Shown here: positions 1 to 9,054 of the stretch, piece after piece
How the letters are laid out: every line of letters starts with the position of its first letter
Position numbering within the stretch: the first letter of the stretch is position 1
Assembly (NCBI GenBank): GCA_963668015.2
Contig: CAXXCR010000011.1
Location: 1-63,973, forward strand
Direction: 5' to 3'
Length of the DNA stretch: 63,973 nucleotides
Origin: Ilyobacter_A sp963668015
Lineage (GTDB): Bacteria; Fusobacteriota; Fusobacteriia; Fusobacteriales; Fusobacteriaceae
The notes under the pieces: generated by a model
Told to the model about the DNA's origin: nothing
Seen by the model: only the letters and a program-made list of their open reading frames with translations
Database searches by the model: none
Made by a program: the position numbers and the translations under genes

Positions 1-982
1 TATATTCATAGAATGCACTCAACTGATGCCAGTTAACCTCCCAGCTCCTTAGAGCATATGGGTATTTAGCTTTCCAAGTTGCTTTAACAGTATCAAGAGC
101 AGATAGTCCGGCTTTTTCATTGGGAGCTGTATAAATTGATTTTAAGTCGTGCGCAAAGGCTTTCCTGTCTTTGTAACTGACATATTTAAGGGTATTCCTT
201 ATCTGATGAACGATGCACCTTTGAATATGCGCTTTAGGGAACACACTATGAATTGCTGTATCAAACCCATTTAAGCCATCAACAGAGGCTATTAGAATAT
301 CTTTAACTCCTCTATTTTTTAAATCAGTCATAACAGATAGCCAAAATTTTGAAGTTTCATTCTCTCCAATATATACTCCCAAAATTTCTTTTTTCCCCTC
401 TAAAGTTATTCCTAGAACAACATATGCAGCTTTTTTAACAATTCTGTTTTCTTCTTTAACCGAGTAGTGCACTGCATCCAGAAATACAAAAGGATAAACA
501 GGATCAAGAGGCCTATTCTGCCACTCCTGAATTAAAGGAATTAGTTTATCTGTAATTCTGCTCACACTTTCTGGAGACACGTCTACACCATATATTTCTT
601 GAATATGAGCGTTAATATCTCTTGTAGTCATTCCTTTTCCGTAAAGGGATAGGATATTGTCTTCCAAGTTGGATATATCTCTCTGATGTTTTTTGATTAT
701 CTTAGGCTGAAACTTTCCTTCCCTATCTCTAGGGACTGAGATTTCTAAATTTCCAGCATTTGATTTTACATTCTTTTTGTAACTGCCGTTTCTAATATTT
801 GAAGTAGATTTATTTGCAAGATCGTATTTAGAATACCCTAGTTCTTCTTCAATTTCAGCCTCTAGAGCTTCTTGAATAGTATCTTTAAATATGTCTTTAA
901 GAGCTTTTTCGATATCTTTAATAGATTTAAAGCTACCTTCTTTGACAAAATCTCTAATAAGTTCTTTTGGTAAAATAGCCAT
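1..982 (-). CDS. IS256-family transposase, 5' part only
   Basis: About 327 N-terminal residues of an IS256/mutator-type DDE transposase, roughly 80% of the usual 400; the C-terminus is cut by the window edge. It starts MAILPKELIRDFVKEGSFKS behind a GGGAGGGA ribosome site. Family hallmarks seen in order: the N-terminal segment ending in 'EEELGYSKYD', 'SVPRDREGKFQPK', the first catalytic Asp in 'FVFLDAVHYSV', the second Asp in 'ASVDGLNGFD', 'HIQRCIVHQIRNTLKYV', and 'SWEVNWHQLSAFYEY' at the edge. The catalytic Glu of the family lies beyond the window. The visible frame is intact, so the element may be active. Confidence 0.93.
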   Translation of the reverse strand, partial: MAILPKELIRDFVKEGSFKSIKDIEKALKDIFKDTIQEALEAEIEEELGYSKYDLANKSTSNIRNGSYKKNVKSNAGNLEISVPRDREGKFQPKIIKKHQRDISNLEDNILSLYGKGMTTRDINAHIQEIYGVDVSPESVSRITDKLIPLIQEWQNRPLDPVYPFVFLDAVHYSVKEENRIVKKAAYVVLGITLEGKKEILGVYIGENETSKFWLSVMTDLKNRGVKDILIASVDGLNGFDTAIHSVFPKAHIQRCIVHQIRNTLKYVSYKDRKAFAHDLKSIYTAPNEKAGLSALDTVKATWKAKYPYALRSWEVNWHQLSAFYEY

Positions 983-1070
983 AAAAAATCCCTCCCTTAA
1001 TTACTTTAATACAACAGTATCATTCAGTAATCAAGAGAAGGATTAGAAAACACAAAAATATTTACATTAC
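1..1070 (-). mobile_element. IS256-family insertion sequence, partial (cut by window edge)
   Basis: The left part of the window is an insertion sequence of the IS256 (mutator) type, recognised from its transposase. The transposase begins near 982 and reads out of the window, so the far end is not visible. The outer boundary is not certain: the stretch 1046-1070, rich in A and ending in a short GTAATG/CATTAC block on the two strands, is where a terminal inverted repeat would be expected, but its partner lies outside the window. No target-site duplication can be scored. Confidence 0.6.
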
Positions 1071-1089
1071 CTTAGTTTTTAAAGGTGTT

Positions 1090-1980
1090 CTACTTTAAAT
1101 TTTCAAAAAGCTTTTCGATAACAGCATTATTCATGGCATTCAAAGTTTCTTTTGTATAAAAAGCAAGATGCGGAGTGCAGATTATATTTTTATGCCCAAA
1201 GAACGGACTTTCTGTAACAGGTTCATCAGGATATACGTCTAGACCTGCAGCAGATATTTTTCCTGACTCAAGTGCAGAGTACAAGGCATCATAATCCACT
1301 AGTGATCCCCTGGAAGTATTTATAAAAATAACTCCGCTTTTGAGCTTAGAAATTTTTTCACTGTCCATGAAGTTTTGAGTGTCTTTTCTGCTGGGAAGGT
1401 GCACAGTTATTATGTCAGATTCAGCCAAAACCCTGTCAAGAGGCAGTTGCCCCTGGGCAGGAGTTTCATTTTTTGCAGAAATTAATACTTCCATACCTAT
1501 TCCACGGGCTATTTCAGCCACTTTTTTTCCCACCTGACCATATCCTATAATACCGATCTTTTTTTGGAAGAGGTCTGTGTTAAGCTCTATTTCGGCCCTC
1601 CATTTTCCAGATACTGTGTTTTCGTGCATCAAGAGAAGTTTTTTAGACAATGCAAATATAAGTGCAATTGTATGCTCTGCTACCGAACGGGCGCTTTTTT
1701 GATCTATTCCAGAAAACTTTATGCCAAGTTCTTTTGCCAATACCTTGTTGATATAGTCTGTATTGTGAGCTCTGATACCTATAAACCTACAATTCTTCAT
1801 TTTTTCCAGGTTGCTGTCAGGTAAAAAGCTATGCAGTAGGGCCACGTCGCAGTTTTCAATTCCATCGATTTCATCTTGAAAGTTTACTGTTTTTGTTTCA
1901 AAATTTTTATTTAGCAGATCCAACTGATCCTTCGAAAGTTTTATCTGCTTATCTATAAAGCATTTTAATTTATCTTTCAT
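1090..1980 (-). CDS. D-isomer-specific 2-hydroxyacid dehydrogenase (NAD-dependent)
   Basis: A 296-residue NAD(P)-dependent oxidoreductase of the D-2-hydroxyacid dehydrogenase family, which interconverts a 2-keto acid and its D-2-hydroxy acid. The nucleotide-binding motif 'GIIGYGQVGKKVA' lies near residue 143. The three catalytic elements are present: Arg in 'NTSRGSLVD', Glu in 'DVYPDEPV' and His in 'CTPHLAFYT'. The ribosome site CAGGAGG precedes the ATG. It stands alone between the IS element and the UV endonuclease. Substrate cannot be read from sequence; a phosphoglycerate-type enzyme is unlikely because there is no C-terminal regulatory domain. A second family member, clearly LdhA-like, is at 46140. 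Confidence 0.88.
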   Translation of the reverse strand: MKDKLKCFIDKQIKLSKDQLDLLNKNFETKTVNFQDEIDGIENCDVALLHSFLPDSNLEKMKNCRFIGIRAHNTDYINKVLAKELGIKFSGIDQKSARSVAEHTIALIFALSKKLLLMHENTVSGKWRAEIELNTDLFQKKIGIIGYGQVGKKVAEIARGIGMEVLISAKNETPAQGQLPLDRVLAESDIITVHLPSRKDTQNFMDSEKISKLKSGVIFINTSRGSLVDYDALYSALESGKISAAGLDVYPDEPVTESPFFGHKNIICTPHLAFYTKETLNAMNNAVIEKLFENLK

Positions 1981-2043
1981 TGTATCCTCCTGTGCTCAAG
2001 TTTATTTGTAAATAAGTGGTAATATTTTATCATGTTAAACTAT

Positions 2044-2961
2044 TTAAAACAAGATGCCACCGGAAGAGAGGTCGGTTTTGAGTTTTTTTATGGCGCACTC
2101 TTTGGCTTTTGCTTCGATGTCCATATAAACATCCGGATACTTAAAAATCCAACGTGGAACATCGACGATATCGATATAGTCACTGTGGCTTCGGCTTTCT
2201 CTGAAAGAGGCAAAGCCGTTTTTGGGGCTGGAAATATGCACTCTCTGGTATCCGTATTCTTCCCAAGTTTCTCTCGCCAAGAGGAACAAATCTTCTAAAC
2301 TTTTACTTGATGGATTTCTCATACGGTAAACTCTTTCATGGTGTATGTCAAAAACAGCCCTTATACCAAGCTTCTTGGTAACTTCTACGACATCTTCTAT
2401 CCCGTAGTTGTGTTCATCATTTTCTATGGTTATAATCCCCATTTCGCCTTCAGAGAGTAGTGCAGTCATATTCTGTATGAATCTGTTTTTTGCAGCCTCC
2501 TTGTCGCCATAGGCTCCCCCTATGTGTATGTTTATCTCTTCTATTCCCAGGCATTCAGCCACGAAAAAGTGCTCTTTTAAGCCTCTTACCGAGTTTTCCA
2601 CGACGCTTTTTGTAGGACTACCCATATTCACGTACTGTCCCGGATGCATAGATAGCAGAACCCCTTCCGTTTCGATGGAACGTAATTCTTTTTGTATATA
2701 TTCTATTTCGGGTTTTCCGATAATTTCAAGTTCCATAAGGTTGAACAGGTGCGGGACTATATCCGACGAGACCCGGAATGCGCCTATGCCGTTTTTGGAG
2801 CAGTACTCAAAAGACCTTTTCAGGGCATCTATATTGTTTGCCACGACTTCCAATACTTTTTTTCTCCCATTTTCTATTTCGAGAGACTTTATATTTTTAA
2901 GCGTATAGGTCCTGTATCTTATATCTTCCTTATAGAATTTACAGCACAGTCCGAATTCCAT
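2044..2961 (-). CDS. uvsE: UV DNA damage endonuclease (UvdE/UvsE family)
   Basis: A 305-residue UV damage endonuclease, a metal-dependent TIM-barrel enzyme that nicks DNA 5' of UV photoproducts. Family sequence seen: 'FGLCCKF' at the N-terminus, 'FRVSSDIVPH', 'LSMHPGQYVNMGSP', 'EINIHIGGAYGDKE', 'ITIENDEHNYG', 'AVFDIHHERV' and 'DYIDIVDVP'. These carry the His, Glu and Asp residues expected as metal ligands. I place the start at the ATG at 2961; an upstream GTG at 2970 sits inside the AGGTGG ribosome site and is unlikely to be used. Length is normal for the family. It is transcribed divergently from the LytS-type kinase. Confidence 0.92.
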   Translation of the reverse strand: MEFGLCCKFYKEDIRYRTYTLKNIKSLEIENGRKKVLEVVANNIDALKRSFEYCSKNGIGAFRVSSDIVPHLFNLMELEIIGKPEIEYIQKELRSIETEGVLLSMHPGQYVNMGSPTKSVVENSVRGLKEHFFVAECLGIEEINIHIGGAYGDKEAAKNRFIQNMTALLSEGEMGIITIENDEHNYGIEDVVEVTKKLGIRAVFDIHHERVYRMRNPSSKSLEDLFLLARETWEEYGYQRVHISSPKNGFASFRESRSHSDYIDIVDVPRWIFKYPDVYMDIEAKAKECAIKKLKTDLSSGGILF

Positions 2962-3040
2962 ATTTACCACCTACTTGATATTTATAATTTATTTAGCTAA
3001 TATTTAAAGAGTAAAAGAAAATATTTTGGAGATGATTCCT

Positions 3041-4713
3041 ATGTTGATATTGGATCTCATGAGCCACCTCTTGAATAATTTAGGATATGTTATTGTTATA
3101 GCTTTTTTCCTGTCAAAATTCAAGGTGTTTCGGAAAATAATGGAGAAAGAGAAGTTTGAAAGAAAGGATATATGGATACTGTCGATGGTATTTTCCGCGA
3201 TGGCTATACTTGGTACTTATGTGGGGATAGATTATAGGGGGGCCATAGCAAATACTAGAAATATAGGTGTTGTAGTTGCCGGGGTACTATGCGGGCCGGT
3301 TGTTGGTGCTACTGCGGGTTTTATTGCGGGTTTGCACAGGTTGATCATCGATATAGGAGGGATAACTTCGCTTCCTTGTGCCATAGCAACTGCAGCAGGA
3401 GGACTGTTTTCAGGCTATTTTTATAAAAAGGCGACTGTTAAAAACAGGTATATTTACGGGTTTTTCTGCGGGATAGTGGTGGAAAACTTGAGCATGATGA
3501 TGATACTGATAATGTCGAAGCCTTTTGAAAAGGCTTTTGATATAGTTAAAAACATATATGTACCCATGGTCTTGGTAAATGCTGTGGGTGTTTCCGTGGT
3601 TATTCTTATTACAGAAAACATAATGAAAGAGAAAGAGAAATTGGCGGGTGAGCAGGCAAGGCTTGCACTTGAAATAGCCAACAAAACTCTCCCGTATTTC
3701 AGGGACGTTACCAGTGATTCGTTGAGAAATGTCTGCAAAATTATACTGGAATCCTTAGACGCCAAGCTGGTAGTGTTCACAGACCAAAAAAATATTCTTG
3801 CCCATTACAGCGAGGAAAAGGAGTTTGAAATCGAACACAGGGAGATTATGAGCTATGCCACAAAAAACGTTTTGAAAACCGGAACTGTGTTTATTTCTGA
3901 TAGAAAAGACGAAATGGAAAATTTTGGCTGTACCATAGAAAAGGTGCAGTCAGCTATCATATCTCCGCTTAAAGAGGTCAATGATGTCATAGGGACACTG
4001 AAAATATACTTTGATAAAAATTCGTACTTAACATCAAAAAATAAGTATTTGGTGCAGGGGCTTTCACAGTTGATTTCCACTCAACTGGAGTTGGGGAAAA
4101 TTGAAAAGTTAAAAGAGATGGCAGATAAAGCCGAGATAAGAGCCCTGCAGGCGCAAATAAACCCTCATTTTCTCTTTAATGCGCTCAATACCATAACCTC
4201 TTTTGTGAGAATTGACCCAACAAAGGCCAGGGACATGATAATAAATCTTTCCACTTACCTGAGGTACAATCTGGAAAAAACTCGACCAGCTGGTGCATAT
4301 AGAACAGGAGATGGAACAGGTTCAGGCGTATGTAAATATAGAGAAGGCGAGATTCGGGGATAAGCTCAGTGTGCACTATGAAATAGAGGACAGCCTAGAG
4401 TCATTTAAAATCCCCAGCCTAACAATACAGCCACTTGTGGAAAACGCCATAAAACACGGGATATTAAAAAACAGATCTGGAAAAAATGTGTATATATGCA
4501 TTAAAAAAATCGACGGCGGGAGGCGGATAAGTATAAGAGACGATGGCGTTGGGATCTCGCAGGATATTATAGATAAAATTTATGAAGGAAGCATGCCGGA
4601 AAATAAGATAGGTTTATACAATGTTCATTTGAGGTTGAAGTTAATCTACGGAAAAGGACTTTTAATACAAAGGTTGGAAAAGGGAAACAAAAATCAGCTT
4701 TGAGATTGGGTAG
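3041..4713 (+). pseudogene. LytS-type sensor histidine kinase, frameshifted twice
   Basis: A LytS/BtsS-type membrane sensor kinase of about 556 residues once two single-base insertions are removed. The N-terminal 190 residues form hydrophobic segments with the 5TM-LYT signature ('NIGVVVAGVLCGPVVGA', 'GLHRLIIDIGG', 'SLPCAIATAAGG'), followed by a GAF-like region and a His_kinase domain with the phospho-acceptor His in 'QAQINPHFLFNALNTI'. The frame breaks in an A6 run near 4275-4280 (A5 restores 'NLEKLDQLVHIEQEMEQV') and again near 4682-4687 (one base fewer restores 'GTKISFEIG' at the C-terminus). ATP-binding parts 'QPLVENAIKHG' and 'DDGVGIS' are present. Start chosen at the ATG at 3041 behind TTTTGGAG; an in-frame TTG at 3026 lies upstream of that site. 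It adjoins the LytTR regulator at 4714. Confidence 0.85.
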
Positions 4714-5463
4714 GTGATATTTTTGAACTGTATTATAGTGGATGATGAGTTTCCGTCTAGAGAGGAACTGAAATATTTTATAGAGAAATTCAGTAATATA
4801 GAGATTATAGCCGAATATGAGGAACCTATGGCGGCGTTGGAATTTTTACAGGAAAACTATGTAGATGTAATATTTTTAGATATTAATATGCCGAATTTAA
4901 ACGGTATGAACTTTGCAAAGATAGTGTCTAAATTTAGTGTGGTTCCCAAAATAGTGTTTATAACGGCTTATGACAAGTATGCCGTTGACGCATTTAGCAT
5001 ACATGCCTTCGATTACCTGCTGAAGCCATATTCAGAAGCGAGGATAATAAGCACTCTTAAGAGGCTTGAGGCAGAATGTGCTTTGGATAAAAGCGTAGCA
5101 GATGAGGAGAAAGTCAGAGAGGTGCATTATATAAACAAGCTCACGGTGTGGAAGGGGAATAAGATGCAGGTTGTTTCTTTAGAAGATGTCTACTACTGTG
5201 AGGCTTGTGAGAGGGAAACCAAGGTTTTCACCAAAGATGGGGTGTACATAGCAAAACACAAAATTTCCAGCCTGGAAAAAAAGCTGCCTCCGGATATTTT
5301 TTTCCGCGCACACAGATCCTATATAGTAAACTTGAGTAAAATAAAGGAGATAATTCCCTGGTTTAACAATACGTACAATTTGAAATTGACTGACATTGAT
5401 TCTATGGTTCCGGTAAGCAGAAGTAACATAAAAACCTTTAAAGAATTAATGGATATAAAGTAG
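4714..5463 (+). CDS. LytTR-family response regulator
   Basis: A response regulator of 246-249 residues with an N-terminal receiver and a C-terminal LytTR DNA-binding domain. The receiver shows the acidic pair in 'IIVDDEFPSR', the phospho-acceptor Asp in 'VIFLDINMPNLNG' and the Lys in 'LLKPYS'. The LytTR half shows 'LEDVYYCEACERETKVFT', 'FFRAHRSYIVNL' and 'VPVSRSN'. It abuts the LytS-type kinase, whose restored frame ends at 4713. The start is ambiguous: GTG at 4714 overlaps the AGGTGAT ribosome site, so TTG at 4723 is also likely. LytTR proteins bind pairs of roughly 9-bp direct repeats about two helical turns apart; such a pair lies before cstA at 7047-7075. Confidence 0.92.
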   Translation: MIFLNCIIVDDEFPSREELKYFIEKFSNIEIIAEYEEPMAALEFLQENYVDVIFLDINMPNLNGMNFAKIVSKFSVVPKIVFITAYDKYAVDAFSIHAFDYLLKPYSEARIISTLKRLEAECALDKSVADEEKVREVHYINKLTVWKGNKMQVVSLEDVYYCEACERETKVFTKDGVYIAKHKISSLEKKLPPDIFFRAHRSYIVNLSKIKEIIPWFNNTYNLKLTDIDSMVPVSRSNIKTFKELMDIK

Positions 5464-5477
5464 CACTTCAACTGCTA

Positions 5478-5556
5478 TTTTTATATTTAGATTAATTTTA
5501 TAGTTTAAAATATCTACAGCCTTTTTATATTTGGTGCCTGTTTTTATATTTAGATT
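5478..5556 (+). repeat. Three copies of an AT-rich motif in the spacer before the YedE genes
   Basis: TTTTTATATTTAGATT occurs at 5478-5493 and again at 5541-5556, and a shorter copy (TTTTTATATTT) lies at 5522-5532. The copies are in direct orientation. A TTGACA box follows at 5555-5560, which would make this the promoter region of the yedE genes, although I see no strong -10 at the ideal distance. Regulatory meaning is inferred; AT-rich repetition by chance is possible. Confidence 0.4.
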
Positions 5557-5723
5557 GACATAATATATAGATTTTTAAATTATGAAAATATATTCTAGTT
5601 TTTATCCTGTATTAGAAAGATTATTTTAAAATAAAGAAAAAGAGTTTTGCAGGATTTTATTTGTTTGCTAGATAAATAAGTGTAGAGCTTAGAGAGAATA
5701 ATTTGACAAGGAGGTTATAAATT

Positions 5724-6264
5724 ATGTTGAAGAAATTAAAGAAATCAACTTGGAACCCTTATGTAGCAGGAGTATTGCTCGGAGTTCTGGCGGTCAGCTC
5801 AGTGGTAATAACAACATTGGTTTTGGGTAAGGCAAAATATCTTGGGGCCTCAACAACTTATGTACGTGTAGCAGGGTTTGTTGAAAAACTATTTTTAAAT
5901 GAGCATGTTTTGTCAAATGAGTATTTTCAATCAAAAAAAATAAAAGTTGACTGGCAGATGATGCTGGTTTTTGGTATATTTATAGGTTCTCTGGCGAGCT
6001 CGCTTATAGGAAAAGATTTTAAAATAGAAAAACTTCCTCCGATGTGGAAAGATAGGTTTGGTGAAGGCAGCTTAAAAAGAGGAATAGTATCTTTCATAGG
6101 TGGATTTATAGCTATATTTGGAGCCAGACTTGCAGGTGGATGTCCAAGCGGGCATGGATTGAGTGGTATGATGCAGTTGGCTGTAAGCGGAATTATAGCC
6201 ATGGTCTTTTTTTTTAGTTGGCGGAATACTTGTAGCACGTCTTATTTATGAAAGGAGAAAATAG
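5724..6264 (+). pseudogene. YeeE/YedE-family membrane protein (first of pair), one frameshift
   Basis: A small multi-spanning membrane protein of the YeeE/YedE (thiosulfate/sulfur-transport-like) family, about 179 residues after correction. It starts behind AAGGAGGT. The family motif 'GGCPSGHGLSGMMQLAVSG' with its conserved Cys is intact. The frame breaks at a T9 run at 6207-6215: with eight T the protein continues 'FFLVGGILVARLIYERRK' and stops at 6262-6264, three bases before the partner gene starts. As read, it instead ends in 12 unrelated residues at 6251. Only the last helix is affected. Members often occur as two half-size proteins, as here. Confidence 0.83.
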
Positions 6265-6266
6265 TT

Positions 6267-6791
6267 ATGGATCTTATTTTGGGATTGATCACAGGTTTTT
6301 TATTTGGTTTTTTCCTGCAAAAAGGGCAAATATTGAGATATGAAAAACAACTTGGATTTTTAAGGCTTAAAGATATGACTTTGATAAAATTTATGTTTTC
6401 AGCTATCATTACTGGAATGGTAGGAATATATTTTTTCAAAGATCTTGGCTTAATAAAGTTAAGTTTAAAAGGCACTTTGATATTTGCACAGGTAGCCGGG
6501 GGTATTCTTTTTGGAGTAGGCTGGGCACTTTTTGGTTACTGTCCCGGGACAGCTATTGGAGCCCTTGGGGAAGGCAGGTTACATGCTGTTTGGGGTGTAT
6601 TGGGGATGTTATTTGGCGCAGCAGTATATGCTGAAGTTTATCCTGCGTTTAAAGATAACATTTTAAAATATGGAGACTTGGGTAAAATAACTCTGCCAGA
6701 GATAATAGGGATTAATCACTGGATACTTATATTGGTGATAATAGTTTTAGTTATGCTGTTTTTTAAATATGTAGAGAAAAAACAGTTGTAA
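6267..6791 (+). CDS. YeeE/YedE-type membrane protein (second of pair; DUF6691-like)
   Basis: A 174-residue multi-spanning membrane protein, the second half of a YeeE/YedE pair. It carries the family motif 'LFGYCPGTAIGALGEG' with a conserved Cys, plus 'GLITGFLFGFFLQKG' at the N-terminus. It starts three bases after the restored stop of the first half, behind AGGAGA, so the two are presumably translated together and form one channel for a small sulfur or selenium compound. The substrate is inferred from the family, not from sequence. No rhodanese or TusA-like gene is adjacent. Confidence 0.85.
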   Translation: MDLILGLITGFLFGFFLQKGQILRYEKQLGFLRLKDMTLIKFMFSAIITGMVGIYFFKDLGLIKLSLKGTLIFAQVAGGILFGVGWALFGYCPGTAIGALGEGRLHAVWGVLGMLFGAAVYAEVYPAFKDNILKYGDLGKITLPEIIGINHWILILVIIVLVMLFFKYVEKKQL

Positions 6792-6828
6792 AAATATAAA
6801 AATGATTTATTTATGTAAGATAAAAAAG

Positions 6829-6855
6829 ATGACTAAAATAGTCATTTTTTTTTTG
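6829..6855 (+). terminator. Rho-independent terminator after the YedE pair
   Basis: ATGACTA (6829-6835) pairs with TAGTCAT (6839-6845) around a three-base loop and is followed by a long T run. Confidence 0.75.
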
Positions 6856-7046
6856 TATGAATTTATAATTTTTGAATTAGATACAATGTATTTTATATAG
6901 ATTTTATCAACTAGTATCATTTGTTTTTAAAATAATAAAGACAAGAGATACTCTCTTGTCGGATTCAAGATTTAAAACAGCATTTAGAAAAAGTTTAATT
7001 GGTAAGTTTTTTTGAGTTGTTTTTGATCAAAAAACATTTATGGTGT

Positions 7047-7075
7047 ATTTCATGTAATTTTATTGCATTTCATGT
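7047..7075 (+). promoter_or_regulatory. Candidate LytTR operator upstream of cstA (9-bp direct repeat)
   Basis: ATTTCATGT occurs at 7047-7055 and again at 7067-7075, an exact 20-bp periodicity. Pairs of about 9-bp direct repeats two helical turns apart are the usual architecture of sites for LytTR-type regulators, and such a regulator is encoded 2 kb upstream. The repeat sits 110 bases before the cstA ATG. The match to published LytTR consensus bases is not strong, so the call rests on architecture and context. Confidence 0.5.
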
Positions 7076-7184
7076 TTTTAAAATTGCAATTTATACTAAA
7101 AAGATAGCATTTATATAGAAACGAAAATATACTATTAACAGAATAAAAATAACGTTTATATCAAATTAAATGGAGGAATTTATT

Positions 7185-8585
7185 ATGTTGACATTTGTTA
7201 TCTCGATTGTATTGCTTGTTGGCGGATATTTCATTTATGGAAAATTTGTTGAAAAAGTTTTTGGAATTAATGAGCAAAATTTGACACCCGCGCAAAAATT
7301 TTCAGACGGTGTAGATTATGTTGAAATTGACTGGAAAAAAGCATTCTTGATCCAATTTTTAAATATTGCCGGCTTAGGACCTATTTTCGGAGCTGTTGCA
7401 GGAGCACTTTGGGGGCCGGCGGCATTTTTGTGGATAGTTTTCGGATGTATATTTGCAGGTGCTACACATGACTATCTTGCAGGTATGTTGTCGTTGAGGC
7501 ATGACGGTGCTACAATTGCAGAAATAGTAGGTGAATACCTCGGTTCAGGTGCAAAAAACATAATGAGGGTTTTTTCCGTTGTACTACTGATACTGGTTGG
7601 GGTTGTTTTCGTAAACGGACCGGCTGGGATATTGAACAATATAACGGGTGTGGACAAGCTGATATGGGTTGGAATAATAATAGTTTACTATCTGATTGCA
7701 ACTGTACTTCCGGTTGACAAGGTTATAGGAAAAATATACCCTATTTTCGGAGCCTCTCTTATAATAATGGGTGTTGGAATATGTGCGGCGCTGTTTTTCA
7801 AAGGCTATCAGATACCTGAATTAAGCTTTGCAAATCTCCACCCTAAGGGGACAGCAGTGTATCCGTTCCTTTTCATAACCATAGCCTGTGGAGCTATTTC
7901 CGGATTTCACGCTACCCAGTCTCCAATGATGGCTAGGTGTATAAAAAATGAGAGAGAGGGAAGAAGGGTATTTTATGGATCTATGATAGCAGAGGGTATA
8001 ATAGCTCTTATATGGGCTGCAGCTGCTATGACGTTTTTCGGAGGAACTGCAGGTCTTGCAGGCGCAGGAGGTGCAGCAGTTGTTGTAAATACAATTTCAA
8101 ACTCACTTTTAGGTAAAGTTGGAGGAGCTCTTGCACTTCTTGGGGTAGTTGCCTGTCCGATAACTTCAGGGGACACGGCATTCAGGAGTGCCAGATTGGC
8201 TATTGCAGATGCAAGCGGTTTTAAGCAGGGGCCTATCAGAAACAGGTTTATAATTGCGATACCATTATTCGCAGTTGGTGTAGCCCTTTGTTTTATAAAC
8301 TTCTCTATAATCTGGAGATACTTCGCCTGGTCAAACCAAACACTGGCAACGATAGCTCTTTGGGCGGGAGCAGTTTATTTGAGCAATGAGAACAAGCTGC
8401 ACTGGATCGCTACCTTACCGGCTACATTTATGACGGCGGTAATTACAACTTATATAATAATAGCTAAAGAAGGTTTTGGTTTGTCTACTTCAATAGGTTA
8501 TCCGGTTGGAATATTAACAGCTGTATCTGTATTCTCTTTCTTTATGATGAGAAGAAAATCTGTGGTACAGGGTGAAACAGCTTAA
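7185..8585 (+). CDS. cstA: CstA-family carbon starvation protein / probable pyruvate or peptide transporter
   Basis: A 466-residue polytopic inner-membrane protein of the CstA family, whose characterised members (CstA, BtsT) take up peptides or pyruvate. Family sequence includes 'LNIAGLGPIFGAVAGALWGPAAFLWIVFGCIFAGATHDYLAGMLSLRHDG', with many hydrophobic segments to the end. I start it at the ATG at 7185 because GGAGGA at 7172-7177 lies just ahead; an ATG at 7170 overlaps that site. It is short compared with E. coli CstA (about 700) but similar to the compact CstA proteins of anaerobes. The LytS/LytTR pair upstream and the repeat at 7047-7075 suggest induction by extracellular pyruvate, by analogy with BtsSR-BtsT. 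Confidence 0.92.
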   Translation: MLTFVISIVLLVGGYFIYGKFVEKVFGINEQNLTPAQKFSDGVDYVEIDWKKAFLIQFLNIAGLGPIFGAVAGALWGPAAFLWIVFGCIFAGATHDYLAGMLSLRHDGATIAEIVGEYLGSGAKNIMRVFSVVLLILVGVVFVNGPAGILNNITGVDKLIWVGIIIVYYLIATVLPVDKVIGKIYPIFGASLIIMGVGICAALFFKGYQIPELSFANLHPKGTAVYPFLFITIACGAISGFHATQSPMMARCIKNEREGRRVFYGSMIAEGIIALIWAAAAMTFFGGTAGLAGAGGAAVVVNTISNSLLGKVGGALALLGVVACPITSGDTAFRSARLAIADASGFKQGPIRNRFIIAIPLFAVGVALCFINFSIIWRYFAWSNQTLATIALWAGAVYLSNENKLHWIATLPATFMTAVITTYIIIAKEGFGLSTSIGYPVGILTAVSVFSFFMMRRKSVVQGETA

Positions 8586-8650
8586 AGAAAAAATTTTAGA
8601 AGGTTAAAATGGGGATCGTATCTTATATTTGAGTGGTTTGGGTGAGTGTA

Positions 8651-9006
8651 ATGAATTATACGTGCATAGAAGAATTGGAAAAAGAACTGGAGGAGTTTAA
8701 AAAAGAAAAAGAACGCGTCAGAAATATAGTCGGAAAAATTGGTGGAAGCAACAACGTTAGCCATAAAAAAAATATTAACATACTATTTTTATCTATAGTT
8801 GTGGCTGTTTTTTTTCACAGGGTGGGATATTTCATAAAATACCGTTTGCACTTTCAATTGAAATTGGTGTGCTTTTGGCTTCATTGAAAATAGCCTGGAT
8901 GATTCATCGGCAGGAAAAAGTAAATCACTTTCAATTTTGGATGCTTACTTCGTTGGAATTTAGAATGAATGAGATTTCGAACAAAATAAAAAGAATGGAA
9001 AGATAG
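8651..9006 (+). pseudogene. Small membrane protein downstream of cstA, one frameshift
   Basis: An unrecognised protein of about 118 residues after correction. It opens 'MNYTCIEELEKELEEFKKEKERV', a charged coiled-coil-like helix, then has a hydrophobic segment ('INILFLSIVVAVFF'), a second one ('PFALSIEIGVLLASLKIAWMI') and a charged C-terminus ending 'NKIKRMER'. The frame breaks in a T8 run at 8808-8815; nine T, or six, restores 'FSQGGIFHKIPFALS' and a stop at 9004-9006. As read it ends at 8887. It follows cstA by 65 bases with no terminator between them, so it is probably co-transcribed. Function unknown. Confidence 0.6.
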
Positions 9007-9013
9007 GGCTTTA

Positions 9014-9054
9014 GGGGTAGCTGGAATTTATTAAAATTTCAACTACCCTTTTTA
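9014..9054. terminator. Bidirectional terminator between convergent genes
   Basis: GGGTAG at 9015-9020 pairs with CTACCC at 9043-9048, extended by GGAATTT/AAATTTC. T-rich tails occur on both sides, serving the cstA side and the DeoR gene. Confidence 0.75.

Noticed and set aside
6207..6215. T9 run in the first YedE gene as a phase-variation switch
   Set aside because: Possible in principle, but similar one-base changes occur in many unrelated neighbouring genes, so error or decay is the simpler reading.
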